DNA of 58,336 bases, taken from SVFI01 sp045643145 (lineage in GTDB: Bacteria; Bacillota; Clostridia; Lachnospirales; Lachnospiraceae). Of this stretch, positions 43,290-51,377 are shown piece by piece; the first letter of the stretch is position 1; each line of letters starts with the position of its first letter. The DNA is taken from the NCBI GenBank assembly GCA_045643145.1, contig JAZUKG010000116.1, positions 1-58,336 of the forward strand. Direction: 5' to 3'. Both the position numbers and the translations under genes were made by a program. The notes below the pieces were generated by a model, which was not told the DNA's origin, made no database searches, and was given only the letters and a program-made list of their open reading frames with translations.

Positions 43290-44642
43290 ATGGCACACAT
43301 TATTTCAGACTTATCTAAATATGTGATTTTATTCTTTATGGGAATCTATATCATCAGTGCATTTATTGCGCTATGCCGAAACAATGAGGATGACAGAAAC
43401 GGCATTTATTCAGTTCAGATTGTCAGTATGTTTATGGTACATTTTCTGGGCTTTAGCGCGATTTGCCTGGAAACAGGAGATGTATCCTATATTATTTTCT
43501 ATGGTTTTCAACAAATCTTATTGTTTGCAACCATAGCTCTGTTCAGGGTGATTTATCCTAAAATCAACAAGTTAGTTATTAACAATATGTGTATGTTATT
43601 AACAATCGGCTTTGTCATTTTAACTCGAATTTCTTATGACAAATCCATGAAACAGTTCAAGATTGTTGCCGGTTCACTGATTATCGGTTTATTTATTCCG
43701 TTTTTGGTAAAAAAACTGCGCTTCTTAAAGTATTTAACAATTCTTTACGGAGCCATCGGAATGATTGCACTGAGTATTGTGCTTATTTTAGGAGCCAGAA
43801 CGTACGGAGCCAAGATTTCCTATTCCATTCTCGGTTTTACATTCCAACCTTCAGAGTTTGTAAAGATTATTTTTGTATTCTGTATTGCCGGAATGTTAAA
43901 GGAATCTACGAAATTTACACATATTTTACTTACTGCAATTGTAGCCGGTATTCATGTGTTGATTTTGGTATTTTCCAAGGATTTAGGAAGCGGAGTTATC
44001 TTTTTCTTTGTATATTTAACCATGATTTTTGTAGCTACCAAAAACTATTTTTATCTTTTGGTTGGTATGGCCGGAGGCGCAGGAGCCTGCTATGTCGGTT
44101 ATCTTTTGTTTGATCATGTAAAGGAACGTATCGTTGCATGGCTTGATCCTTGGAACAATATTAATGATAAGGGTTATCATATTACACAGTCGTTATTTGC
44201 TATCGGTACCGGCGGATGGTTTGGTATGGGTATTTATCAGGGCGATCCGACTTCCATTCCATTTGTAGAACAGGATTCCGTATTCTCGGCTGTGGCAGAA
44301 GAACTGGGAGTATTATTTGCTATGGGAACGATTCTTTTGTGTCTGACCTGTTTTTTAGCATTTATGAAAATTGCGATGGAATTAAAGGATGATTTTTATC
44401 GTTATATTGCAGTAGGCCTGGGTTCGACTTATATGTTCCAGGTGTTTTTAACCATTGGCGGCGGTACCAGATTTATTCCGCTGACCGGTGTTACACTTCC
44501 GTTTATCAGCTACGGCGGAAGTAGTGTTTTATCTACATGCCTTCTGTTTTGCATCATTCAGGGTCTTTCTCTGACAGGAGAGGAGCCAAAGAAAAAGAAA
44601 AAACGTAAGGCTGTAAACGAAGAGGCTATTGAAAGGATTTAG
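43290..44642 (+). CDS. FtsW/RodA/SpoVE family cell-wall polymerase
   Basis: A 450-aa polytopic SEDS glycosyltransferase that polymerises lipid II with a partner class B PBP, encoded 2 bp downstream. The core shows FQPSEFVKIIFV, SKDLGSGVIFF, GYHITQSLFAIGTGGWFGMG with QDSVFSAVAEELG, and TGVTLPFISYGGSS. About ten to twelve TM helices; basic cytosolic tail (EEPKKKKKRK). The N-terminal extension (~70 aa) is longer than standard FtsW/RodA. Whether it acts in division, elongation or sporulation cannot be told; a FtsW-PBP pair in this context is common in Lachnospiraceae. Confidence 0.92.
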   Translation: MAHIISDLSKYVILFFMGIYIISAFIALCRNNEDDRNGIYSVQIVSMFMVHFLGFSAICLETGDVSYIIFYGFQQILLFATIALFRVIYPKINKLVINNMCMLLTIGFVILTRISYDKSMKQFKIVAGSLIIGLFIPFLVKKLRFLKYLTILYGAIGMIALSIVLILGARTYGAKISYSILGFTFQPSEFVKIIFVFCIAGMLKESTKFTHILLTAIVAGIHVLILVFSKDLGSGVIFFFVYLTMIFVATKNYFYLLVGMAGGAGACYVGYLLFDHVKERIVAWLDPWNNINDKGYHITQSLFAIGTGGWFGMGIYQGDPTSIPFVEQDSVFSAVAEELGVLFAMGTILLCLTCFLAFMKIAMELKDDFYRYIAVGLGSTYMFQVFLTIGGGTRFIPLTGVTLPFISYGGSSVLSTCLLFCIIQGLSLTGEEPKKKKKRKAVNEEAIERI

Positions 44643-44644
44643 GC

Positions 44645-46135
44645 ATGAGCAAAAAAAGCGAAGAGGAATTGGAAGCTTTAAAGCTTGAAAAAAACAGAAA
44701 AAGAAAAAATCGAACCAGAAATCGTGAGATTCGAATTGTATGTGTATTCTTTTGTCTTTTGATGCTGGCTGTAATGGGAAATTTGGCTCGTTTTGTTAAG
44801 GTGGAAAGTGAGGAGGCAATCAATAACTCCTACAATCCGAGACAGGAACTTTTGGCCAAGCAGAATTATCGCGGTAATATTATCAGCGCAGACGGAGAAT
44901 ATCTGGCACAGACCATTATTGAATCGGCAAAATCAGAATATCGTATTTATCCGTATCAGAATATGTTTGCACATGTAGTCGGGTATGCGACAAAGGGTAA
45001 AACCGGTATTGAATTTACCGAAAATATGAGCATGATTCATTCTCATGCATCGCTGGGCAACAAGATTCAAAATGAAATGAACGAAACCAAGCAATATGGG
45101 GATGATGTATATACCACTTTGGATACGAGACTGCAAAAGATTGCTTATGATTCATTGGGGGTTTATAAAGGGGCAATTGTTGTTTCAGAGCCTTCTACCG
45201 GTAAAATTCTGGCAATGGTATCAAAGCCTGATTTTGATCCGAATGAGATTGCTGATTTATGGGACAGCCTCGTAGATGATAATGAGAGTACGATTTTATT
45301 AAACCGTGCGACGCAGGGACTTTATCCGCCGGGAAGTACCTTTAAGATGGTAACTGCACTGGCTTATTACAGACAAAATGCAGGAGATGTAGCCGGCTAT
45401 CATTTTGATTGTAACGGTCATATTTCCAAGGACGGAACTACCATTAACTGTTATCACAAAAGTAAACACGGAGCGGAAGATTTTACCAAGAGTTTTGCCA
45501 AGTCTTGTAACTCCTCCTTTGCCAATATTGGTTTGAGTGTTTCAAAGGATATTTTTGAAAAGACGTCACAGGATTTGCTGTTTAACCAAAATTTTGATTC
45601 GGAATTTGTAACCAAAAACAGTGTATTTCCTGCTGATTTTTATGATACCACCGACGGTCTTATGCAGACCTCCATCGGTCAGGGTAAAACCACAGTCACT
45701 CCATTATTATTAAATATGATTACCCAGTCTGTGGCAAATGACGGAAAATGTATGAAACCATATGTAGTGGATCGTGTGGAAAGTGTGACAGGGCAGGTGG
45801 TAAAACAGTATAAACCTACTGTTTTGAAACAGATGATGACACCGGAGGAAGCCGGATTTTTAAAGGATTTAATGGCAGAAGTTGTAAAGAAAGGTACCGC
45901 GACCAAACTGGATGGCCTGGCATATACTGCCTGCGGTAAGACCGGTTCTGCAGAGTTTAATCAGAACAAGGATGACAGTCATGCATGGTTTACAGGATTT
46001 GCGCCGTATGACAATCCGAAAATCTGTGTTACGGTCATTGTTGAGAGTGCAGGTTCGGGTGGAGATTATGCAGTTCCGATAGTAAAACGAATTATGGATC
46101 AGTATTTTGAAACGAATCCTGCTTATATTGAATAA
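44645..46135 (+). CDS. Class B penicillin-binding protein (transpeptidase)
   Basis: A 496-aa D,D-transpeptidase: basic cytosolic N-terminus, one TM (~29-48), a short non-catalytic linker domain, and the penicillin-binding domain (~175-490). Catalytic motifs: Ser231-xx-Lys in PGSTFKMV, SCN in AKSCNSSFANIG, and KTGSAEF. The short pedestal resembles PbpA-type PBPs associated with FtsW/RodA. It lies 2 bp after the SEDS gene, so the pair likely forms one wall synthase. The gene is followed by a 14-bp perfect inverted repeat. Confidence 0.94.
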   Translation: MSKKSEEELEALKLEKNRKRKNRTRNREIRIVCVFFCLLMLAVMGNLARFVKVESEEAINNSYNPRQELLAKQNYRGNIISADGEYLAQTIIESAKSEYRIYPYQNMFAHVVGYATKGKTGIEFTENMSMIHSHASLGNKIQNEMNETKQYGDDVYTTLDTRLQKIAYDSLGVYKGAIVVSEPSTGKILAMVSKPDFDPNEIADLWDSLVDDNESTILLNRATQGLYPPGSTFKMVTALAYYRQNAGDVAGYHFDCNGHISKDGTTINCYHKSKHGAEDFTKSFAKSCNSSFANIGLSVSKDIFEKTSQDLLFNQNFDSEFVTKNSVFPADFYDTTDGLMQTSIGQGKTTVTPLLLNMITQSVANDGKCMKPYVVDRVESVTGQVVKQYKPTVLKQMMTPEEAGFLKDLMAEVVKKGTATKLDGLAYTACGKTGSAEFNQNKDDSHAWFTGFAPYDNPKICVTVIVESAGSGGDYAVPIVKRIMDQYFETNPAYIE

Positions 46136-46164
46136 TTATTTGGATATATTGTATTATTTTTTGC

Positions 46165-46200
46165 AAATTTAACAAATTTTTTGATGAATTTGTTAAATTT
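46165..46200. repeat. Perfect 14-bp inverted repeat between PBP and CheX-like genes
   Basis: AAATTTAACAAATT (46165-46178) and AATTTGTTAAATTT (46187-46200) are exact complements with an 8-bp loop. There is no immediate T run, so it is either a weak terminator of the PBP operon or an operator 27 bp upstream of the TATAAT (46227-46232) of the next gene. Confidence 0.7.
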
Positions 46201-46266
46201 ATGTATCTTTTTTCTGAATGTTATTGTATAATCATATACAGAGTAAATGGATTTAGGAGGGATACT

Positions 46267-47154
46267 ATGTTTGATCAGATTTTTGGTAATTATCTGGTAG
46301 AAACCGGAAAGATTACTTCTTCGCAGCTCGAAGAAATTATTACAATTGAAGGTAGTGTTCGTGTAAAGCTTGGTTTAATAGCTGTTGCAGAAAAGCTTAT
46401 GACCACAGCGCAGGCTGATGAAGTGAACAAGCTTCAGGCCATTATGGATAAGAGATTTGGAGATATCGCTGTTGAAAAGGGATATCTTACCGACGAACAG
46501 GTATCAAATCTGTTAAAAAAACAGGGTAATATTTATATGGTATTTGTTCAGACGATTACAGATAAAGGATATATGACTTTGGACGAAATCGACGAAGCAT
46601 TATCCGCATATCAGAAGGATAACGGATTCACCCACAGTGATATGGATGCACTCGTAAGCGGTGACGTAGACAGAGTGGTTCATTTATTCCTTCCGGATAA
46701 TGAGGAATTAGTTGCAAAACATTGTGCAATTGTTGTTCGTACATTCCTTCGTATTTTGGATTCTACTGCTTATGTATCAAAAGCATATATGACAGATTCT
46801 ATTAAAATGGATAATTTAGCAATGCAGATGCTTCAGGGTGATCATAAAATCACAACCGGTTTTGTCGGCTGCGGAAATGATTTATTAAGTGTTGCATGTC
46901 CATTTGCAGATGAAGAATTCGAAACAGTAGATTTAGATGCTTTAGATGCAGTAGGAGAATTTGTAAACTGTGTAAACGGATTATTTGCTTCAGAAATGAG
47001 TACAGAAGGTGTTGATGTAGATATGTTACCACCTGAATTCTTTGAAAACGGCGGAGAATTATCCGGAGAACAGTTCTGTGTAATGCCTATTCATGTAAAA
47101 GGAAAAGAAATCAAATTTATCATTTCCTTTGATAAGGACATTGCAGTTAAGTAG
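46267..47154 (+). CDS. CheX-like phosphatase domain fused to an N-terminal MshEN-like region
   Basis: A 295-aa protein. The N-terminal half (~1-125) contains two copies of an 'LVETGKITSSQLEEII / AVEKGYLTDEQVSNLL' pattern resembling GspE/MshEN N-terminal domains. The C-terminal half (~140-295) fits the CheC/CheX CheY-phosphatase fold, with GEFVNCVNGLFASEMS carrying the E..N catalytic pair and a central ITTGFVG. It lies 9 bp before a CheY, the predicted substrate. No motility genes are nearby. AGGAGGGATACT fixes ATG 46267; the upstream ORF extension is spurious. Confidence 0.75.
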   Translation: MFDQIFGNYLVETGKITSSQLEEIITIEGSVRVKLGLIAVAEKLMTTAQADEVNKLQAIMDKRFGDIAVEKGYLTDEQVSNLLKKQGNIYMVFVQTITDKGYMTLDEIDEALSAYQKDNGFTHSDMDALVSGDVDRVVHLFLPDNEELVAKHCAIVVRTFLRILDSTAYVSKAYMTDSIKMDNLAMQMLQGDHKITTGFVGCGNDLLSVACPFADEEFETVDLDALDAVGEFVNCVNGLFASEMSTEGVDVDMLPPEFFENGGELSGEQFCVMPIHVKGKEIKFIISFDKDIAVK

Positions 47155-47163
47155 GAGGAAGTT

Positions 47164-47523
47164 ATGGCAAAAATATTAATCGTGGATGATTCACGTACTT
47201 CAAGAAAAATGCTTCGTTCCATTCTTGAAAGTAGTGGTCATGAAATTTTAGATGAGGCAGTGAACGGCCAGGAAGGCGTTCAGAAATTTCAGGCATTAAA
47301 ACCTGATATTGTTACATTGGATATCACAATGCCAATCGTAGATGGTGTTGAAGCGTTAAAGATGATCAAGGCTTTAGATGCAGAATCCAAAGTTATCATG
47401 GTAACAGCTGCAGGACAGAAAAACAAAATGATCGAATGCATCAAAGCCGGTGCAAATGAATTTTTGACAAAACCTTTTGAACAGCAGGAAATTTTAAATG
47501 TAGTTGCTAAATTAGCAAATTAA
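47164..47523 (+). CDS. cheY: CheY-like response regulator (single receiver domain)
   Basis: A 119-aa stand-alone receiver. Conserved residues: acidic pair in ILIVDDSRTS, phospho-Asp in DIVTLDITMP (~54), Thr in VIMVTAAGQ, and Lys in FLTKPFEQQ. RBS GTAGGAGGAAGTT. It is paired with the CheX-like gene, suggesting a small phosphorelay with its own phosphatase; the kinase is elsewhere. Its output need not be the flagellar motor. Confidence 0.92.
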   Translation: MAKILIVDDSRTSRKMLRSILESSGHEILDEAVNGQEGVQKFQALKPDIVTLDITMPIVDGVEALKMIKALDAESKVIMVTAAGQKNKMIECIKAGANEFLTKPFEQQEILNVVAKLAN

Positions 47524-47610
47524 AAGAAGCTTTCTTTTGTCTATTGCATGATATTTAATTCTGTTTTATACTAGATTTAGATTTTGATGCACCAGACAGG
47601 AGGGTTTGCA

Positions 47611-48063
47611 ATGATTGAAGCAACAAGCTGTGGCGGTGTGGTTATCTTTAGAGGTAAAATCCTTTTATTGTACAAAAATATAAAGAATAAGTACGAAGGG
47701 TGGGTATTACCAAAGGGTACTGTGGAACCCGGGGAAGAATATAAGGACACGGCTCTGAGAGAAGTATTAGAAGAGTCAGGAGCAAAGGCGTCAATTATTA
47801 AATATGTAGGAAAGAGTGAGTATACTTTTACTGTTCCTGAAGACACTATTAATAAAAGTGTTCATTGGTATTTAATGATGGCGGATAGTTATTATAGCAA
47901 ACCACAACGTGAAGAGTTTTTTGTCGATTCAGGTTATTACAAATATCATGAAGCTTATCATTTATTAAAATTTGCAAATGAAAAGCAAATTTTAGAAAAG
48001 GCTTATTCAGAGTATTTAGATTTAAAACATAGTAACCTATGGGGCAATAAAAAGTATTTTTAA
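47611..48063 (+). CDS. NUDIX hydrolase
   Basis: A 150-aa NUDIX protein. The box GTVEPGEEYKDTALREVLEE plus SG fits Gx5Ex7REUxEExGU; upstream ILLLYKNIKNKYEGWVLPKG is typical of diadenosine polyphosphate/diphosphate-sugar or RNA-cap type NUDIX hydrolases. Substrate is unknown. RBS CAGGAGGGTTTGCA fixes ATG 47611. A terminator follows immediately. Confidence 0.92.
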   Translation: MIEATSCGGVVIFRGKILLLYKNIKNKYEGWVLPKGTVEPGEEYKDTALREVLEESGAKASIIKYVGKSEYTFTVPEDTINKSVHWYLMMADSYYSKPQREEFFVDSGYYKYHEAYHLLKFANEKQILEKAYSEYLDLKHSNLWGNKKYF

Positions 48064-48065
48064 AA

Positions 48066-48091
48066 GGAAGGCAGCAATTGCCTTCTTTTTT
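48066..48091 (+). terminator. Terminator after the NUDIX gene
   Basis: GAAGGC-AGCAATT-GCCTTC followed by T7. An in-frame TTG for the next gene lies inside it and is therefore rejected as a start. Confidence 0.82.
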
Positions 48092-48110
48092 TGAAACCGG
48101 AGCTAAGTTT

Positions 48111-48455
48111 ATGTATTATTTAAAGGAACTGATTTATCACCCTGATTTATATCAGCAAAAGCAAAAATCAGAGGGATTGCTTCGTAAACTTAATAAATTC
48201 AAACTTAAGGATGAGTTTTATCTGATTTGTATAGCCAGCGGAAATACGGATAATTTGGATATATATGATGCTGCTCAGCTTTTAAAAAAGAATTTTCCCA
48301 AGGATGATTTATATGTTTTGGGAATTGCCAAGGAGAAGGAGCAGGCAGAAGAATTATCTGTTCAGATTCATATGGCGTTGGCTCAAAAATATCAGACATA
48401 CAATTATAAACAGGATTTGCTTAAGGATAAAGAATATTTGTTTCGGAGAATGTAA
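48111..48455 (+). CDS. Small conserved-looking protein of unknown function
   Basis: A 114-aa soluble, basic alpha/beta protein; not recognised. It starts at ATG 48111 after CCGGAGCTAAGTTT; the longer reading from TTG 48078 would begin inside the preceding terminator. Its stop codon overlaps the ATG of the YtfI-like gene (TAATG), so it is translationally coupled to the YtfI-GerW spore pair, which hints at a linked role. Confidence 0.7.
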   Translation: MYYLKELIYHPDLYQQKQKSEGLLRKLNKFKLKDEFYLICIASGNTDNLDIYDAAQLLKKNFPKDDLYVLGIAKEKEQAEELSVQIHMALAQKYQTYNYKQDLLKDKEYLFRRM

Positions 48456-49504
48456 TGCGCATTTTATTATTGATTCTTTCAATCATAGGAATTACATTAG
48501 CAGTAATATTGGGTATATTATTATTGCTGGTGCTTATGATTTTATTTGTTCCGATTCGGTATGAAGCAGATATCATGTATAAAGAGGCAGTTTTTGATGC
48601 TGATGCAAAAATATCCTACTTGGGATACTTGTTTCGAGTATTGGCCGGTTTTCACCAAAAGCCCTATGCACGAATTAAAGTCTTGTGGATTACGGTAAAG
48701 GATTTATTAAATAAGGATAAAAAAACTTCTGAAAAATCAAGGAAAAAGAAGAGTCAAACAGAAGAAGATTTAGAGCCTTTCGAAAAGATTGAGACTACAA
48801 ATTCGGATACGCTTTTTGATAAACAGGAAACTGTGAATACGAATACAGTCTCAGAAATAATTGAAACGGATAAAGAAAACGAAGAAAACGATACAGACAG
48901 TGAAGAAGAGAAAAAGAAAACCTCTATAAAAGAAAAGCTGTCTGATTTGATGGATAAAATAAAACAAATTCCGGGGATTATAAATTCAGCCTCCGAAAAG
49001 GTGAGTGATTTCTTTACTCAAACAGAAAAACGCCAGGAAAAAATCACTGAGCTGATTGATTTTGTGGAATCAAAAGAAGTACAGGCTGCGATTAAAACCG
49101 GAAAAAAAGAACTGATTCATATATTAAAAAGTTTTGCTCCGAGAAAGTGGCATGTAAAGCTTGAATTTGGTTTTGATGATCCGGCGACTACCGGTCAAAT
49201 ATGTGGTTATATCGGCATGATATATCCTTTTGTAGCCGGTCATATAGATGCCGAGCCGAATTTTGAAAAGAATATATTAAATACTGAACTTTCTTTCAAA
49301 GGACATATCAGAATATGTCATGTTGTAAGAGCCGGGCTGGTATTTTTATTTCATAAAAATTTAGCACCGCTCAGACGTCTGGTGTTTAAAAAGGAATTAA
49401 AAGCAAATCCTGATCAAAAAAAGAGAAGACGCAGGAATCGCAGAAGAAAAAATAGTAAAAGCAGAAAGAATACAAAGAATATAAAACAGAAAAAGATTTC
49501 ATAG
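48455..49504 (+). CDS. DUF2953 domain protein (YtfI-like)
   Basis: A 349-aa membrane-anchored protein: N-terminal TM (~3-30), a DUF2953-type beta region split by a long charged coil (~85-170, Lys/Glu/Thr-rich), the C-terminal DUF2953 core (~200-330, KWHVKLEFGFDDPATTGQIC) and a very basic tail. In Bacillus, ytfI lies next to ytfJ(gerW), as here (22 bp downstream), and is sporulation-associated. Exact function is unknown. Confidence 0.82.
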   Translation: MRILLLILSIIGITLAVILGILLLLVLMILFVPIRYEADIMYKEAVFDADAKISYLGYLFRVLAGFHQKPYARIKVLWITVKDLLNKDKKTSEKSRKKKSQTEEDLEPFEKIETTNSDTLFDKQETVNTNTVSEIIETDKENEENDTDSEEEKKKTSIKEKLSDLMDKIKQIPGIINSASEKVSDFFTQTEKRQEKITELIDFVESKEVQAAIKTGKKELIHILKSFAPRKWHVKLEFGFDDPATTGQICGYIGMIYPFVAGHIDAEPNFEKNILNTELSFKGHIRICHVVRAGLVFLFHKNLAPLRRLVFKKELKANPDQKKRRRRNRRRKNSKSRKNTKNIKQKKIS

Positions 49505-49526
49505 ATTGTGTTAAGGAGAGAATAGT

Positions 49527-49925
49527 ATGAAAAATAATTTTTCAGATGTTGTAACTTCTTTAGTTGGAGGCGTTGATTCATTTTTATCAACAAAAACTGT
49601 AGTTGGACAGGCTACTACAATCGGAGATACGATTATTGTTCCGCTCGTGGATGTCAGCTTTGGCGTTGGTGCAGGTGCCAGTGCAAATGATCCGAAAAAC
49701 AGCGGTTTTGGTGGTGTGACAGGAAAGATGTCTCCGAGTGCTGTGCTGGTAATTAAAAACGGACAGACTAAGCTTGTGAATGTAAAAAATCAGGACACAG
49801 TAACCAAGATTATTGATATGATTCCTGATTTAGTAGATCGTTTTACTACTCCAAAGGAAGAAATGGTAAGCGATGAAGTAGCACAGGATATTGCTTTCCC
49901 AAAGGATGAAACAGATTCATTATAA
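49527..49925 (+). CDS. gerW: GerW family sporulation protein (YtfJ)
   Basis: A 132-aa protein of the YtfJ/GerW family, needed for some germination in Bacillus. Motifs VVGQATTIGDTIIVPLVDVS and VSFGVGAGASAND are conserved family features, with a C-terminal IDMIPDLVDRF helix. RBS TTAAGGAGAGAATAGT. It is downstream of the YtfI homologue and 14 bp before the J-domain gene. Confidence 0.92.
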   Translation: MKNNFSDVVTSLVGGVDSFLSTKTVVGQATTIGDTIIVPLVDVSFGVGAGASANDPKNSGFGGVTGKMSPSAVLVIKNGQTKLVNVKNQDTVTKIIDMIPDLVDRFTTPKEEMVSDEVAQDIAFPKDETDSL

Positions 49926-49939
49926 TTTAGGGTAATACT

Positions 49940-50491
49940 ATGGTAACAGGTGAAGATATTAAAGATAAATCAAATATCGAAGATGAACAAAAAGAACTGG
50001 ACAGGCTTTTTATGGAAGTCAGAAAAGCCAGTGGTATTTTGCGCCTGAATGCCAATGATTTAAAAAAGCGAGAAGAAGAACTCATAAAAAAAGAAGCTGC
50101 GTTTGACAAACGAGTACGTGATTGGGAAAGTCAAAAAGAAAAGTTTTTAAAACGTATGGAAGAAGATCAAAGTATTTTTGATAAAAAATTCAAAATACTA
50201 GAAATGGGGTTTGCTCAGCTTAATGCGGATAAAAAAGCGTTTGAATCTCAAAAGAGAGCTTTTGAATTTAAAAAGAGTGCTTATGAGGATGAGTTTGAAC
50301 AATTAGATGATAATAACATTTACAGAGAAGCGCAGGGAAGTTTTTTCTTTAAGGGCGTCAAGCATCATCTGGCTTTGAAAAAAAGATATAAGGAACTGAT
50401 CAAGATTTATCATCCGGATAATATAGACGGAGATAAGACTATGCTTCAGCAAATTAATGCAGAATATGAAAAACTAAAAAAGCAGTTATAA
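49940..50491 (+). CDS. Coiled-coil protein with C-terminal J domain
   Basis: A 183-aa protein: long helical coiled coil (~15-120, Lys/Glu/Phe-rich) followed by a C-terminal J-like domain (~138-183) with LKKRYKELIKIYHPDN containing the HPD tripeptide that stimulates DnaK ATPase. It has no Gly/Phe or zinc-finger region, so it is not DnaJ itself. RBS is weak. Located after gerW and before a bidirectional terminator. A co-chaperone role in spore assembly is possible but unproven. Confidence 0.82.
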   Translation: MVTGEDIKDKSNIEDEQKELDRLFMEVRKASGILRLNANDLKKREEELIKKEAAFDKRVRDWESQKEKFLKRMEEDQSIFDKKFKILEMGFAQLNADKKAFESQKRAFEFKKSAYEDEFEQLDDNNIYREAQGSFFFKGVKHHLALKKRYKELIKIYHPDNIDGDKTMLQQINAEYEKLKKQL

Positions 50492-50502
50492 TGTGAACTG
50501 AA

Positions 50503-50537
50503 ATAAAAAAAAGAGAAACCTTTTGGTTTCTCTTTTC
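50503..50537. terminator. Bidirectional terminator
   Basis: AAAAGAGAAACC-TTTT-GGTTTCTCTTTT flanked by A and T runs between the J-domain gene and rpmB. Confidence 0.88.
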
Positions 50538-50550
50538 ATATTTTTTCTAA

Positions 50551-50736
50551 TTAAGCTCTTTCAACTTTTCCGGATCTTAAACAAGAAGTACAAACATGCA
50601 TTGATTTTGTAGAACCGTTTACGTTACACTTAACACTCTTTACGTTTGAATTCCAAATGCGATTTGATCTTCTATGAGAATGGCTGACATTATTTCCGAA
50701 ATGAGCGCCTTTGCCACAAACATCACACTTTGCCAT
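50551..50736 (-). CDS. rpmB: 50S ribosomal protein L28
   Basis: 61-aa L28, zinc-binding (C+) form with C4xxC7 and C49xxC52 and the typical GNNVSHSHRRSNRIW segment. RBS TTAGGAGGTGCTATT on the minus strand. It is transcribed alone from a good promoter through a structured ~80-nt leader. Its divergence from asp23-fakA-recG is a conserved arrangement in Firmicutes. Confidence 0.97.
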   Translation of the reverse strand: MAKCDVCGKGAHFGNNVSHSHRRSNRIWNSNVKSVKCNVNGSTKSMHVCTSCLRSGKVERA

Positions 50737-50852
50737 AATAGCACCTCCTAATCACTTAGTACTTACCAAATTGATTGCTCGCTATGCGTGCAATGTTTTG
50801 GTATAAAAACTCGCAACACGAGTATTCTAACAGAAATAACAGATGAATGCAA
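50737..50852 (-). promoter_or_regulatory. rpmB promoter and structured leader
   Basis: On the minus strand: TTGCAT (50847-50852), 17 bp, TAGAAT (50824-50829). The leader contains nested complementarity ACCAAA...TTTGGT enclosing ATTGC...GCAAT, then a strong AGGAGGT RBS. A small ACTCG/CGAGT hairpin with T5 lies at the transcript start. An autoregulatory leader is possible. Confidence 0.55.
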
Positions 50853-51007
50853 GTAAAAAATATTGTTTTATTAAAAATATGTTAATTTTTTGTTATGTTT
50901 GATTTTCGTGTTTCATTTTTAGCGGAAAAAGTGTATAATTACTCTGTAATTTTGTGGTATTTAGGGAATTAGATTATAGAAAGTCAAGCATGAAAAGGAG
51001 GATAAGG

Positions 51008-51364
51008 ATGAAAACACTTATGAATACTCACCTTGGAAATATTTCAATTGACAGCGAGGTCATTGCCAGCTATGCCGGAAGCGTAGCTGTTGAAAGCATT
51101 GGTATCGTTGGTATGGCTAATGTAAATGTAAAGGATGGTCTGGTTAAAATTTTAAAGAAAGATAACCTTTCAACCGGTGTATCCGTTCGCGTTGATAACT
51201 CTAAATTAGTTATTGATTTTCATCTTATTGTTGCATACGGCGTAAATATTCTGGCTGTATCTGACAATTTGATCAGCAATGTAAAATATAAAGTAGAAGA
51301 ATTTACAGGCCTTTCAGTGGAAAAGATTAATATCTTTGTTGAAGGTGTCAGAGTAATCGACTAA
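51008..51364 (+). CDS. Asp23/Gls24 family protein (YloU)
   Basis: A 118-aa alkaline-shock Asp23/YloU-type protein, membrane-associated via partners and linked to envelope homeostasis. Features: VIASYAGSVAVESIGIVGMA at the start and DFHLIVAYGVNILAVSDNL, then INIFVEGVRVID. AGGAGGATAAGG fixes ATG 51008 (the upstream extension from 50954 is spurious). It lies 13 bp before fakA; yloU-yloV linkage is conserved. A TATAAT is at 50934-50939. Confidence 0.9.
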   Translation: MKTLMNTHLGNISIDSEVIASYAGSVAVESIGIVGMANVNVKDGLVKILKKDNLSTGVSVRVDNSKLVIDFHLIVAYGVNILAVSDNLISNVKYKVEEFTGLSVEKINIFVEGVRVID

Positions 51365-51377
51365 GGAGGATAAAGAC

